A program made the translations under genes and the position numbers. A DNA stretch of 16,398 nucleotides from DTYU01 sp040757355 (GTDB taxonomy: Bacteria; Bacillota; Desulfotomaculia; Desulfotomaculales; Ammonificaceae): contig JBFLWY010000047.1 in the NCBI GenBank assembly GCA_040757355.1, positions 1 through 16,398 on the forward strand, given 5' to 3'. The notes under the pieces were generated by a model. The model was not told the DNA's origin. It saw only the letters and a list, made by a program, of their open reading frames with translations, and did no database searches. Positions 5,601-13,498 of the stretch are shown piece by piece. Positions within the stretch are counted from its first letter, which is position 1; the number at the start of each line of letters is the position of its first letter.

Positions 5601-7397
5601 TCACAAAGCCTGAAAGTAGGTTTTTATTTTAGCAGCCATCAACCGGCGACGCTCATCAAGGAACCGGTCGTAATCCAACGTATTGCCCTGAAGCACCGAT
5701 TCGGGAATGCAGTTCATTCGGAGATTTGATTTGAGTTCTTCCATATCGGTAATCCCCCCGTACTTGACCTTTCCACCCTGACACTGCGCTAATAGTTCTG
5801 TGAAATAGACCTCAGGAGCCTTATCGCCTATGGCAATGTTGATCTCGCTCTGCGCGACAGCGAAGTTAGCGATCTGGTTGTAGCGGCCGCGGTTCAGACC
5901 CAGCTTTTTAAGGTAGTTGCGGGGAAAGATGTGGTGCACATCGGACCTGTTCAGAATAAGGTCGCGGACGGTAATGTCGCGGGAGAGAAAGCCCTTGTCG
6001 TTCATCTTGACCTGGGCGGCCCGAAAAACACGGAAGTAAGGACTGATGGAACTCGAAGTATTCATCTCCTGTGGAAGCAGAGTGTCCCAGAAAGCGTCGG
6101 ATAGTTCGCCGGCAAAGACAGCCTTGCTGTAATTATCGAACCCCAGTTCATGCAACTGACGGATATCGTAATCGAAGGCGCTTTCCGGTGCCCCGGAGTA
6201 GCGCCCCGTCAAGACCGACATCACAAACCAGCGGCGCACTGCCGATTCGATCTCCGCCGCCGGTTTCCCCTGCGCCCTCAAGGTAAGGTAAAGGATGTAG
6301 GCGAAATTGAGCGCGTTCTGCGAACCGATCAGTGAAGAATCAATAAAACCAGCCGAGCGAATAATCATGACGAAGCGTTTGAAGTGGGTTTCATTGATGA
6401 AATTCAGTACCCCTTGCTTAAGCCGGGCAAAGGAAGCTTCTACAATCGGTTCCTCATACTGCTTGGTCTCGAAGTTCCGGCCGGAGAGCAAGGCAACCAG
6501 ATCTTGCAGCTTACCGCGTTTAAACTCGGACGTGAAAGCCACGCGCAGCATATCGGTGTACGACGGGTCATAGATATCGTCGTTCTCACTCTTCAGCCAA
6601 TCCATCTTCCGAAAGAAATCGGTTGCCGCGAACGCAGCATCGCCCTCCTTAATCTTACTGAAAAACTCCGGCGACACCGCCAGATGGCAGAAATAGTCAA
6701 TCGCCTTCCGAAGAACGTTACCGCCATAGGTTTCGTTGCTGGCAATCTTCGACATGGCAAAATCGGCCTGGCTCAGTTCCGCACCGGCTGAATTGACACG
6801 GATGAAGATCTCCGTGACCGTCTCGATATCGAGGTCCGAATCCAGTTCGATCACCCCGACCGGGTTATTGGTGATTTTGCGGAGTTTCTCAAGAATCCGG
6901 AACATGCTGTCCGGCTCCACGCCCGGATTCCGCTCACAATAATCATTCACCAGTTTGAACAGGCTCGCTTCCGGAGCAAAAACAGCAGCCACGTCCGGGA
7001 TCCACGCTGCGTTCTTCGCGATGGCCGGATTGGAAACCTCGAATTTTTCCTCCAGCGGGTGAAAGGCGATCCGGATTCGCACCCGTTCGTAATCTCTGGT
7101 TATCACCTCCTGACCCAAAAGTGCGGCCATTAGAGCAGTCACGCGCTGTTGCCCGTCGATAAGGATGCGCTTTCCGGCTGCTGTGCCGCCGTCTTTGAGT
7201 TTCACGGTCGGATTGCGCCAGACGATAAGGTAGCCGACGGGAAAGCCTCGATAAAGGGAATCCAGCAGATTGCGCACCTTCGTCGCTTCCCAAACAAACG
7301 GCCGCTGGATTTCCGGAATCGCAATTTCACCCGATTTCACCCACGTCAGCAGCGTGTCAATCGGGTGCGGGGTAACGGTATAACGTTGCGTGGCCAT
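5601..7397 (-). CDS. DUF262/GmrSD-like nuclease embedded in the hsd operon
   Basis: The product is 598 residues from the ATG at 7395-7397, eight bases after AAGGAG; the GTG at 7406 is too close to that site. The N-terminal DUF262 part shows IPEIQRPFVW (27-36) and ILIDGQQRVTAL (78-89). These are the hallmark motifs of the GmrS-like half of GmrSD enzymes, linked to nucleotide binding. The C-terminus has DVHHIFPRNYLKK (His488/His489) followed by NFAVAQSEIN, matching the His-Me-finger/DUF1524-type nuclease half. The GmrSD and BrxU relatives restrict phage DNA with modified cytosines. It lies between hsdS and hsdR with 5- and 6-base gaps, so it is co-translated with the Type I system. It may cover modified phages that HsdR cannot cut; this is inference. 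Confidence 0.88.
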   Translation of the reverse strand: MATQRYTVTPHPIDTLLTWVKSGEIAIPEIQRPFVWEATKVRNLLDSLYRGFPVGYLIVWRNPTVKLKDGGTAAGKRILIDGQQRVTALMAALLGQEVITRDYERVRIRIAFHPLEEKFEVSNPAIAKNAAWIPDVAAVFAPEASLFKLVNDYCERNPGVEPDSMFRILEKLRKITNNPVGVIELDSDLDIETVTEIFIRVNSAGAELSQADFAMSKIASNETYGGNVLRKAIDYFCHLAVSPEFFSKIKEGDAAFAATDFFRKMDWLKSENDDIYDPSYTDMLRVAFTSEFKRGKLQDLVALLSGRNFETKQYEEPIVEASFARLKQGVLNFINETHFKRFVMIIRSAGFIDSSLIGSQNALNFAYILYLTLRAQGKPAAEIESAVRRWFVMSVLTGRYSGAPESAFDYDIRQLHELGFDNYSKAVFAGELSDAFWDTLLPQEMNTSSSISPYFRVFRAAQVKMNDKGFLSRDITVRDLILNRSDVHHIFPRNYLKKLGLNRGRYNQIANFAVAQSEINIAIGDKAPEVYFTELLAQCQGGKVKYGGITDMEELKSNLRMNCIPESVLQGNTLDYDRFLDERRRLMAAKIKTYFQAL

Positions 7398-7402
7398 AGT
7401 GT

Positions 7403-8617
7403 TCACTCCTTCGTGACCGCTTCCAATTCGGAAAGGTCGAGGTCGTGGACACGAATCTGCGCCGTCATAAGCTGGTGCAGCAGGGTGCAGAAGAGGTCTT
7501 GGAGGCCCTTGCCCTTGGCTTCGTGTTGCTTCCGCTTCCGCTTAAGTAACTCCAAATTAGCAGTTATCTCCTGTTGTTCCCCAATAGTCGGGAGGGGGAC
7601 GAGGACTTTCTTCAAAGTACCAGTGTTGATGTTGAACTTGCCGTCAGCAGTTCGGATAGCACGTCCTGCAAGGAACGACCTGCCACATTCGGTCTGCGAA
7701 TACTCATTCAAGAACGCGGGGAGGAGTTTAGCGGAGTCGACTCTAACTCGAATAAGATACGAGGCATAGTAACAGTTGTCGAGTTCGCCCGAGAATAGGG
7801 AGCAACGCCCTGCATTCTCTTGAACGCCGTTGGTTCGCACGAAAAGCAGATCCCCAGCACGCAAGCGAAGCGATTCCAACTCGTTCCGCTTCGGCAGCCC
7901 AAACTTGAGGTCCCTCAGGTCGATAGAACCGCCTATCACGTTTGGAATACGCAAGACCGGAAAACCGGCTTTTGCATAGTCGCATTTGACCGAAGTGCCG
8001 TAGTCGAATGACATTGCAACATCCTCTAACGCCACCACCTCCCAACTCTCCGGTACGGGGCCGATTTCGGTTTGTTTTTGGGGTTCGCCGCGCAGGCCCT
8101 CGGTAAAGAGCTTGTGCATCAGCGCCTTTTTCAGCTCTGTGGTAAGTGCGATGAGCTGCTCCTGCTGCTCAATCGCCCGCTGCACCAGCGACAACACCGC
8201 TGCAATCTTCCGCTGCTCGTCTAATTCCGGTCTTGGGATTTTCTTTTCTTTGAGTAGACTGAAATGCCTGTTGTAGCCACGATTTGGGATATCAAGCCCA
8301 AGAAGCACATAGTAGTAAAACTTCGCGTCGAACAATTTCTCGTCAGGTTTTAGTATCTTCGTCCCGTCAGCACCCAAAATGAAAGGAAAGTTAGCGAACT
8401 TGAAGCAGCGAGTATGATCACCAAAGATAATTAGCGGGAGGTTTTCTTTAATAACTTTTGATTCGTCGTCATGGTAACCAGCTATGAACGATTGCCCCTG
8501 GTCAATAACCGGAAAACGCCCCGTACCGGCAATTTCTGTAGACGGAACCTGTTTGTCCCTCCCTATCTTTAGCTTCTTGATTGTACTCGGTAAATCGTAG
8601 ATTGGCCAAGGTAACAT
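7403..8617 (-). CDS. hsdS: Type I restriction specificity subunit (HsdS)
   Basis: The protein is 404 residues with the expected two-fold layout. The first target recognition domain spans about 1-130. A central conserved helical region, LDEQRKIAAVLSLVQRAIEQ (131-150), runs on to ELKKALMHKLFTEGL. The second recognition domain starts at IGPVPESWEVVALEDV (185-200), and PLPTIGEQQEITANLE opens the closing helical repeat. HsdS fixes the DNA sequence recognised by both the methylase and the nuclease. The ATG at 8615-8617 follows the hsdM stop by two bases. The recognition domains cannot be matched to a target by eye. The last 20 or so residues (AQIRVHDLDLSELEAVTKE) extend beyond the usual helical end. 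Confidence 0.94.
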   Translation of the reverse strand: MLPWPIYDLPSTIKKLKIGRDKQVPSTEIAGTGRFPVIDQGQSFIAGYHDDESKVIKENLPLIIFGDHTRCFKFANFPFILGADGTKILKPDEKLFDAKFYYYVLLGLDIPNRGYNRHFSLLKEKKIPRPELDEQRKIAAVLSLVQRAIEQQEQLIALTTELKKALMHKLFTEGLRGEPQKQTEIGPVPESWEVVALEDVAMSFDYGTSVKCDYAKAGFPVLRIPNVIGGSIDLRDLKFGLPKRNELESLRLRAGDLLFVRTNGVQENAGRCSLFSGELDNCYYASYLIRVRVDSAKLLPAFLNEYSQTECGRSFLAGRAIRTADGKFNINTGTLKKVLVPLPTIGEQQEITANLELLKRKRKQHEAKGKGLQDLFCTLLHQLMTAQIRVHDLDLSELEAVTKE

Positions 8618-8619
8618 GG

Positions 8620-10173
8620 CTATCCATTCATCCTTTTCAGGACTAACATGAGACTCTTCATGGTAGTCTCGGCCTCTTCTTCAATCGCCTCCAACTCCTC
8701 CACAATTTCCGCAATCGGTCGGTATACCTCCCCTTCGGCTGTATGGATGTAGCGGCTGGGGGAGATGTTGTAGTCATTCCTGGCGATCTCGTCGCGGGTG
8801 ACAATACGGCTGAACTTGTCCTCCTCGCGCCACGCTTTAAACGTTTCGGCGATGCGGGTGATACTTTCCTCCGGGATGTAGTTCTTTGGGTCGCCTTTGG
8901 CGAACTCGCGGCTTGCGTTTAGCAGAAAGAGTTTGCCCTTCCGGTCTGCCGGCTTGGCCTTGTTGATGAACAGGATAATGCCCGGCGCGGTGGTGTTGTA
9001 GAACAGGTTTTCCGGCAGATAGATGACTCCCTCGATGAGGTCCTGCTCCACGAACCAGCGGCGCACCTCCTTTTCCTTGTTGGTGTTAGCGTTGCCGGAG
9101 CCTCGCGAGGCGGCGCCGGTGTCCAGCACCACGGCGGCGCGGCCGGTATCGTTCAGGCTGGCCAGCACGATCTGTACCCAGCCCCAGTCGGCCTTGCGGC
9201 CGGGGAAGCCCGCGCCCTTGGGAAAGCGGTCCCATTCGTCGGCGTCGTAATCTTTCTCGTTGAACCAGTCCTGGTTCCACATGGGATTGGTCACCACCCG
9301 GTCGAAGGTCTTCAGGCGGTTGCCCCGGCGGAACTTGGGATTCTTGAAGGTGTCGCCGATCTCGATCTGCCCTTCCATGTCGTGGATGATCATGTTCATG
9401 TTAGCCATCGCCCAGGTCTCCGGCACGTATTCCTGCCCGTAAAGTCGGAGCGGCGCGTAGCTTTTACGCGAGCGCAGTTTCATCTTCTCTTCCAGCACGA
9501 GCTGGCACTTAATGAGCAGCCCGGCGGAGCCGCAGCAAGGGTCATAGACCTCCATGCCCGGCTCAGGGTCCGTGATGCGCGCCATCAGCAGGCCGACATC
9601 CTTGGGCGTATAGAACTCGCCCGCGCTGGAGACGCTGCCCTCGGCAAATTTACGGATAAGGTATTCGTAGCTGCGGCCGATGATGTCCGGCTCCACGTCG
9701 TTCAGGCCCAGCCGTTTTTCACTGATCCGCTCGATGAGGTTCGAAAGGCGGTCGTCAGCCAGGTCGCGCACGCCGTGCGTGGTGGCATTGAAGTCCACCC
9801 GGTCGATGATGCCCTTGAGCAGTGGATTCTCGTCGGCAATATTGCGCAGGTACGTTGTAAGCCGCTCGCCGATCTTGTCCGACAGCCTACGGATGACCAA
9901 CCAGACGGGTTCGTCGGGGTTCTCCGGCTCGAGCGGCAGGTAGAAGCGGACGAGCTTCTTGTCGTGCTTTACCAGCTTGAACGCCTTGGCACGCGATCCG
10001 ACCTCTTTAGCGATGCGGTCCAATTCGTCGTCGAACACATCGCACAGCCGCTTAGTGAAGATCAGCGGGAGGATGTATTCCTTGTATTTGGGCGCGTCCT
10101 TAGCCCCACGGATGGAACACGCAGCGTCCCAAATCCACGATTCCAATGATTTACCGTTTCCGTTAACCATCAT
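8620..10173 (-). CDS. hsdM: Type I DNA adenine methyltransferase subunit (HsdM)
   Basis: This 517-residue N6-adenine methylase has an N-terminal helical HsdM domain (SLESWIWDAACSIRGAKDAPKYKEYILPLIF). GEFYTP (185-190) comes next, followed by the S-adenosylmethionine motif DPCCGSAGLL (211-220). The catalytic motif IV is NPMWNQ (296-301) instead of the common NPPF/Y. It modifies host DNA with HsdS and forms the nuclease with HsdR. The start is the first of two adjacent ATGs (10171-10173), after AAAAGGG. It is the first gene of the operon, and its start lies 22 bases after an attC-like site. No clear promoter is seen in that gap, so transcription may come from the genes upstream. Confidence 0.95.
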   Translation of the reverse strand: MMVNGNGKSLESWIWDAACSIRGAKDAPKYKEYILPLIFTKRLCDVFDDELDRIAKEVGSRAKAFKLVKHDKKLVRFYLPLEPENPDEPVWLVIRRLSDKIGERLTTYLRNIADENPLLKGIIDRVDFNATTHGVRDLADDRLSNLIERISEKRLGLNDVEPDIIGRSYEYLIRKFAEGSVSSAGEFYTPKDVGLLMARITDPEPGMEVYDPCCGSAGLLIKCQLVLEEKMKLRSRKSYAPLRLYGQEYVPETWAMANMNMIIHDMEGQIEIGDTFKNPKFRRGNRLKTFDRVVTNPMWNQDWFNEKDYDADEWDRFPKGAGFPGRKADWGWVQIVLASLNDTGRAAVVLDTGAASRGSGNANTNKEKEVRRWFVEQDLIEGVIYLPENLFYNTTAPGIILFINKAKPADRKGKLFLLNASREFAKGDPKNYIPEESITRIAETFKAWREEDKFSRIVTRDEIARNDYNISPSRYIHTAEGEVYRPIAEIVEELEAIEEEAETTMKSLMLVLKRMNG

Positions 10174-10195
10174 TTTCTGTCCCTTTTAATTTTAT

Positions 10196-10252
10196 ACCTA
10201 ACGAGTAAGCCAGCCACCGAGGCAGCCGGTTGGCTGGAGCGCCGTGTTATGC
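10196..10252 (-). repeat. attC-like integron recombination site 1
   Basis: On the minus strand this 57-base element runs as follows: R''-like GCATAAC; spacer; arm CCAGCC-A-ACCG; seven-base loop; arm CGGT-GGCTGG; spacer CTTACTC; R' GTTAGGT, which fits GTTRRRY. The inner stem has six plus four base pairs with one unpaired A on one side, the kind of extrahelical base that orients attC cleavage. Its arm TAACACGGCGCTCCAGC matches the second site with one change. It starts seven bases after the stop of the remnant gene and ends 22 bases before hsdM. R'' deviates from RYYYAAC at one base. No integrase is in view. Confidence 0.55.
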
Positions 10253-10259
10253 AGCGCCG

Positions 10260-10580
10260 TCAAAAGACTTTAAATAACCTGTCTTTCGTAAGATTGAGAA
10301 TCCATACCCCCATGTCGAAGGGGTTGCGATTTAACTCCAGCCGCTTCACAAGCTCATCTATGACAAGATCCCAATCCCAGTCCACGCCCGACGTATCGTG
10401 CACGACCAAAGCAGTAGCCGGGACATAGTTTTTCTTCAACTTATCCTTAATTCGCCTAACTACCTGATCAAGAACATCACCGGATAGCGAACTAAAGTGC
10501 GGCTTCTCCTTTCCCTCCGCGACTTCCTTGTTATGCTCGCGAAGCGCTTCGACACTTCGGTGATTCGAACGACCTAAGGC
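10260..10580 (-). pseudogene. 3' remnant of an unrecognised gene (no start codon)
   Basis: The frame is open for 106 codons to a TGA at 10260-10262 and reads like real protein. Examples are SVEALREHNKEVAEGKEKPH, then DVLDQVVRRIKDKLKKNYVP, then ATALVVHDTSGVDWDWDLVI and NRNPFDMGVWILNLTKDRLF. No ATG, GTG or TTG occurs in the first 47 codons, and an in-frame TGA closes it upstream at 10581-10583, so the 5' part is lost. It is in the same frame as the Hsp70 gene, separated from that gene's TAA by ACG and TGA. I do not recognise the family. It could be the tail of a fourth gene of the chaperone operon or of a replaced cassette gene. Confidence 0.6.
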
Positions 10581-10586
10581 TCACGT

Positions 10587-13094
10587 TTAACATAGACCTG
10601 TAAAATATCGCATTTCCTTTGAATCCTTTTCCTCCTGTGGCAGAAGATTATGAAGACGCACATTCACTTCTGCTAGTTTATCATAATCCTCCGTTGCGAT
10701 GTATCGTTTGCCAGCTTCGATCAGGTTCTTCGCCTGTATTTGGTCATTGAACACTTCGCGCTTGCCTACTAAGTACTGGAACCATTCGATAAGGAAACCC
10801 GGCGTCCGGCGCAAAATCTGGAACGAAATGCGATTCAGTTGCTCAATTTCCGCTTCGAGCTTTTGCGGATTGGTGGAGTGCAAGAATGTGTGTTCTCGTG
10901 CAAGAACCTCGTTCAACTGCCGCCGCTCTATATCGTTTCCGCTTTCATTGACGATGCTTGTGACCTCGTCCCTTAACGTAAAATATTCATTCCGTAGTCG
11001 CTCCAGCTTCTTACCGCTCGTCAACTGGTTGAGTTCCTGCGCAATTTTTCGTTTTCGATCTTCCAGTTTGTAACGGTCATCTGTAACATCATCGAAACCC
11101 AGTATCATTGCCGGCCCAACAATTTCCTCAAGCGGCCTGCGTAGATTCTTTAACATCTCCGCTACCTCGTAATTCTCATTAACTATTGCTTCCGCTTGTT
11201 CTTCCTCCAATCGCTCTTTGAGGATTTGGATTTCTTCCTGTAGTGTCCTAACCGGCACATCACGGAATTTCGGGGTGAATACGTCGGAATACTCCTTCCC
11301 GGAGGACGTTACATACGCTTTAACCTTCAAATCGCGCGATTCAGAAACCTCGAACTCCAAGTCAATATCAGTACCTTTTATAATGTCACTCTTGAGATGC
11401 TTTGCGGAAATTACCAAATGGCCCACGATTTTGTTGGCAGTAAAGTGGTTTTCTGATGGCCCTTCTACAACGATAATGCGGATTTCGTCATCAGTGCCAT
11501 GAATGAGGGTTCTGCTTGCCTCCTTAGTCATTCTCCTCTTGGCCGGAAGCACGGTGTTCCTCGCAAAGATTTGTTCGATTTTAGTATCTTTACTGGGAAA
11601 GTCGTCAAGAACCAAACCGAGGTCTTCCGGCAACGGCTGTCCTGGAACACTGTATTTGCCTTGGGCAATTTGAATGGAGTCGCAATCGATCGGAACTGGA
11701 TTATTGTGGCTGTCGTAAACCTTGAACCAAAATAAATTATAAGCGTCTTCCTGAAGCGGCAAGTCCTCATGAATCCGCGGGGTAAGCTTCTTCAAGCCGC
11801 TGTCGTAGCCACCATCTCCCCGGGTGATGCGATAAAACAGGCCGCCAACCTCGCCCTCCACTTTGGCCGAGAAGATCTCCTCTCGTTCTTGTGAGGTACG
11901 GTTGTAGGCCACTTTGATTTTGAGCGCGCCGGGCTGAATCGATTTCTTCGCTGATCCCTCGTCCGGGTTGATTTCCTTGGTTGCTGCAAAATAGGCCGCG
12001 CCGACAGCGATGGCGTTAGTTGGGTCTATTCCGGTGTTCACCGGAATACCGATCAACTCCTCGATTCGCCTTCGAACGAAAGGAATATAAGTGGAACCGC
12101 CGACCATCAGTACGAATTCAAGGTCTTGCGGACGCAGCGAGTTCCGGGTAAGAATCTTCTTAAGCATTTCCGCCGTATTGTCAACAGCCTCCTTGATGAG
12201 GTCCTCGAATTCCGAACGGGTTATCGGTATAATGTCATCGATGGACTTCCCGGTCTCGTCTGTCAGATGAATTCGGCTAAGATCAATTTCTGCAGACGAA
12301 CGGGCTGGCGCCGAAAGCTCAATCTTTGCCTCTTCCGCAAGGCTAAGGAGACCATACCAGGCATTGTTGTAGCGACCCGTCTCACTCTTCATCTGCGCCA
12401 GCAGATTGTTGAACTGTCCCTTCTTTTCAATCTGGGGTACGATGATCTTCTCGACTATCCATGCGTCGAAGTCAGCCCCACCCAGGTAGTTATCTCCTTC
12501 GTGATCCACGATCTTGAGTTCCCCTTCCACAATCTTCACGAGCGCGACATCGAATGTCCCACCGCCGAGGTCATAGACAATCCATTGACTGTTCTTCAGG
12601 TCTATGCCCTTTTCCTTATTTGCATAGGCCAAGCTGGCGGCAATCGGCTCTTGGAGCAGCACCACCTGCTTGTAGCCAGCCAGGTACCCTGCTTCCTTCG
12701 TAGCATTGGACTGAACCATGTCGAACGAGGCGGGAACGGTGATAACAGCAGCTTCCGGCACTTCGCCTGTGTATATGAAGTTTTTCAGTTCCTTGAGGAC
12801 GAAGGCAGAAAGCTCAATGGGCGTCTTTGACTGGCCAAGCGCCTTGATTCGGAAGCTTTCAGTAGTACCCATTTTTCTTTTGAATCGGCTAAAAACATTC
12901 TTCCCATCCTTCTCTGCGTATGCTTTGGCTTGCTCGCCGATTAGAATGCGATCTTTGCGAAAACCCACGACGGACGGAAGCGTCTCCTTAAAGCCGACGG
13001 GGTTCTTGAAGACTTCCACTGATCCCTTGTTAAACTTCGCAATCAGGGAATTGGTCGTCCCCAAATCAATGCCAAAGTTAATCATGTTGCTCAT
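10587..13094 (-). CDS. Divergent Hsp70 (DnaK-like) chaperone with inserted domain
   Basis: The product is 835 residues from ATG 13092-13094, ten bases after AAGGAG; a GTG at 13100 is possible. The ATPase domain (about 1-373) is intact: FGIDLGTTNS (7-16), VYDLGGGTFDVAL (173-185) and VGGSTYIPFVRRRIEELIG (331-349). The usual hydrophobic linker (VLLLDV type) is missing. A beta-rich stretch of about 120 residues (385-500) comes next, then a recognisable substrate-binding core, IFARNTVLPAKRRMT (509-523) to VSESRDLKVKAYVTSSGKEY (583-602). A long helical, coiled-coil-rich tail follows (from about 615). DnaK is near 640 residues, so this is a specialised paralogue. It overlaps the GrpE-like gene by 17 bases, pointing to a coupled chaperone set. 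Confidence 0.9.
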   Translation of the reverse strand: MSNMINFGIDLGTTNSLIAKFNKGSVEVFKNPVGFKETLPSVVGFRKDRILIGEQAKAYAEKDGKNVFSRFKRKMGTTESFRIKALGQSKTPIELSAFVLKELKNFIYTGEVPEAAVITVPASFDMVQSNATKEAGYLAGYKQVVLLQEPIAASLAYANKEKGIDLKNSQWIVYDLGGGTFDVALVKIVEGELKIVDHEGDNYLGGADFDAWIVEKIIVPQIEKKGQFNNLLAQMKSETGRYNNAWYGLLSLAEEAKIELSAPARSSAEIDLSRIHLTDETGKSIDDIIPITRSEFEDLIKEAVDNTAEMLKKILTRNSLRPQDLEFVLMVGGSTYIPFVRRRIEELIGIPVNTGIDPTNAIAVGAAYFAATKEINPDEGSAKKSIQPGALKIKVAYNRTSQEREEIFSAKVEGEVGGLFYRITRGDGGYDSGLKKLTPRIHEDLPLQEDAYNLFWFKVYDSHNNPVPIDCDSIQIAQGKYSVPGQPLPEDLGLVLDDFPSKDTKIEQIFARNTVLPAKRRMTKEASRTLIHGTDDEIRIIVVEGPSENHFTANKIVGHLVISAKHLKSDIIKGTDIDLEFEVSESRDLKVKAYVTSSGKEYSDVFTPKFRDVPVRTLQEEIQILKERLEEEQAEAIVNENYEVAEMLKNLRRPLEEIVGPAMILGFDDVTDDRYKLEDRKRKIAQELNQLTSGKKLERLRNEYFTLRDEVTSIVNESGNDIERRQLNEVLAREHTFLHSTNPQKLEAEIEQLNRISFQILRRTPGFLIEWFQYLVGKREVFNDQIQAKNLIEAGKRYIATEDYDKLAEVNVRLHNLLPQEEKDSKEMRYFTGLC

Positions 13095-13488
13095 GGTCAC
13101 CGCTCTCCTTCCGTGATTCGACGACTACAACGCCTTTCTGCACGACTCTCTGAAACTCACCCGGTCCGCCTTGCAGAACCATACGGATGATGGGTTTAAT
13201 TACCTCCACAACGACCAAACATTCCGTCCCTGTGCCGGCAATCGTTGCCTCCAAATCCGTCCTTGTCTCATTGAACGACTGCCCCATTGGATCCTCATAA
13301 ACAAACCCTACACTGGATTTGTTGCCCATCGCATCGAAAAAGGGCAACCCTTCCTCAGAAAAGGCGTCCTTAATCTTATTGACGTTACGCTGAAGGTTCA
13401 AGGGGTGCTCCTGCTTCTTGAGCTTTTGCTCAATCTCGTAGAGTTGGTTCATGGCGATGAGGATACTCTTGGGAATGGGAACCTGCAT
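13078..13488 (-). CDS. Small GrpE-like nucleotide exchange factor candidate
   Basis: The product is 136 residues from ATG 13486-13488, with GAGG eight bases upstream; the GTG at 13497 is too near that site. The N-terminal half is helical (AMNQLYEIEQKLKKQEHPLN). The C-terminal half is beta-rich and ends in CLVVVEVIKPIIRM followed by FQRVVQKGVVVV. This resembles the wing of GrpE (VxEVLxxGYxxxGRVLRxAxVxV). GrpE releases ADP from Hsp70. The position directly before, and overlapping, an Hsp70 gene strongly supports that role, but overall similarity is low and the long GrpE coiled coil is much shortened. It starts ten bases after the TPR gene stop. Confidence 0.6.
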   Translation of the reverse strand: MQVPIPKSILIAMNQLYEIEQKLKKQEHPLNLQRNVNKIKDAFSEEGLPFFDAMGNKSSVGFVYEDPMGQSFNETRTDLEATIAGTGTECLVVVEVIKPIIRMVLQGGPGEFQRVVQKGVVVVESRKESGDHEQHD

Positions 13489-13498
13489 GCGAATCACC

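Noticed and set aside
3621..5729. A 702-codon open frame on the plus strand
   Set aside because: It is antisense to hsdR, whose motifs are complete; the protein shows no family pattern and no ribosome binding site. Long antisense frames are expected opposite GC-rich codons.
9382..10149. A 255-codon plus-strand frame
   Set aside because: It is the antisense shadow of hsdM, with no motif or binding site of its own.
10454..10460. GCCTAAC/GTTAGGC, a perfect attC core sequence inside the gene remnant
   Set aside because: There is no partner core, arm or stem around it; a seven-base match is expected by chance.
12126..12830. A 234-codon plus-strand frame
   Set aside because: It lies opposite the conserved Hsp70 ATPase domain and has no independent support.
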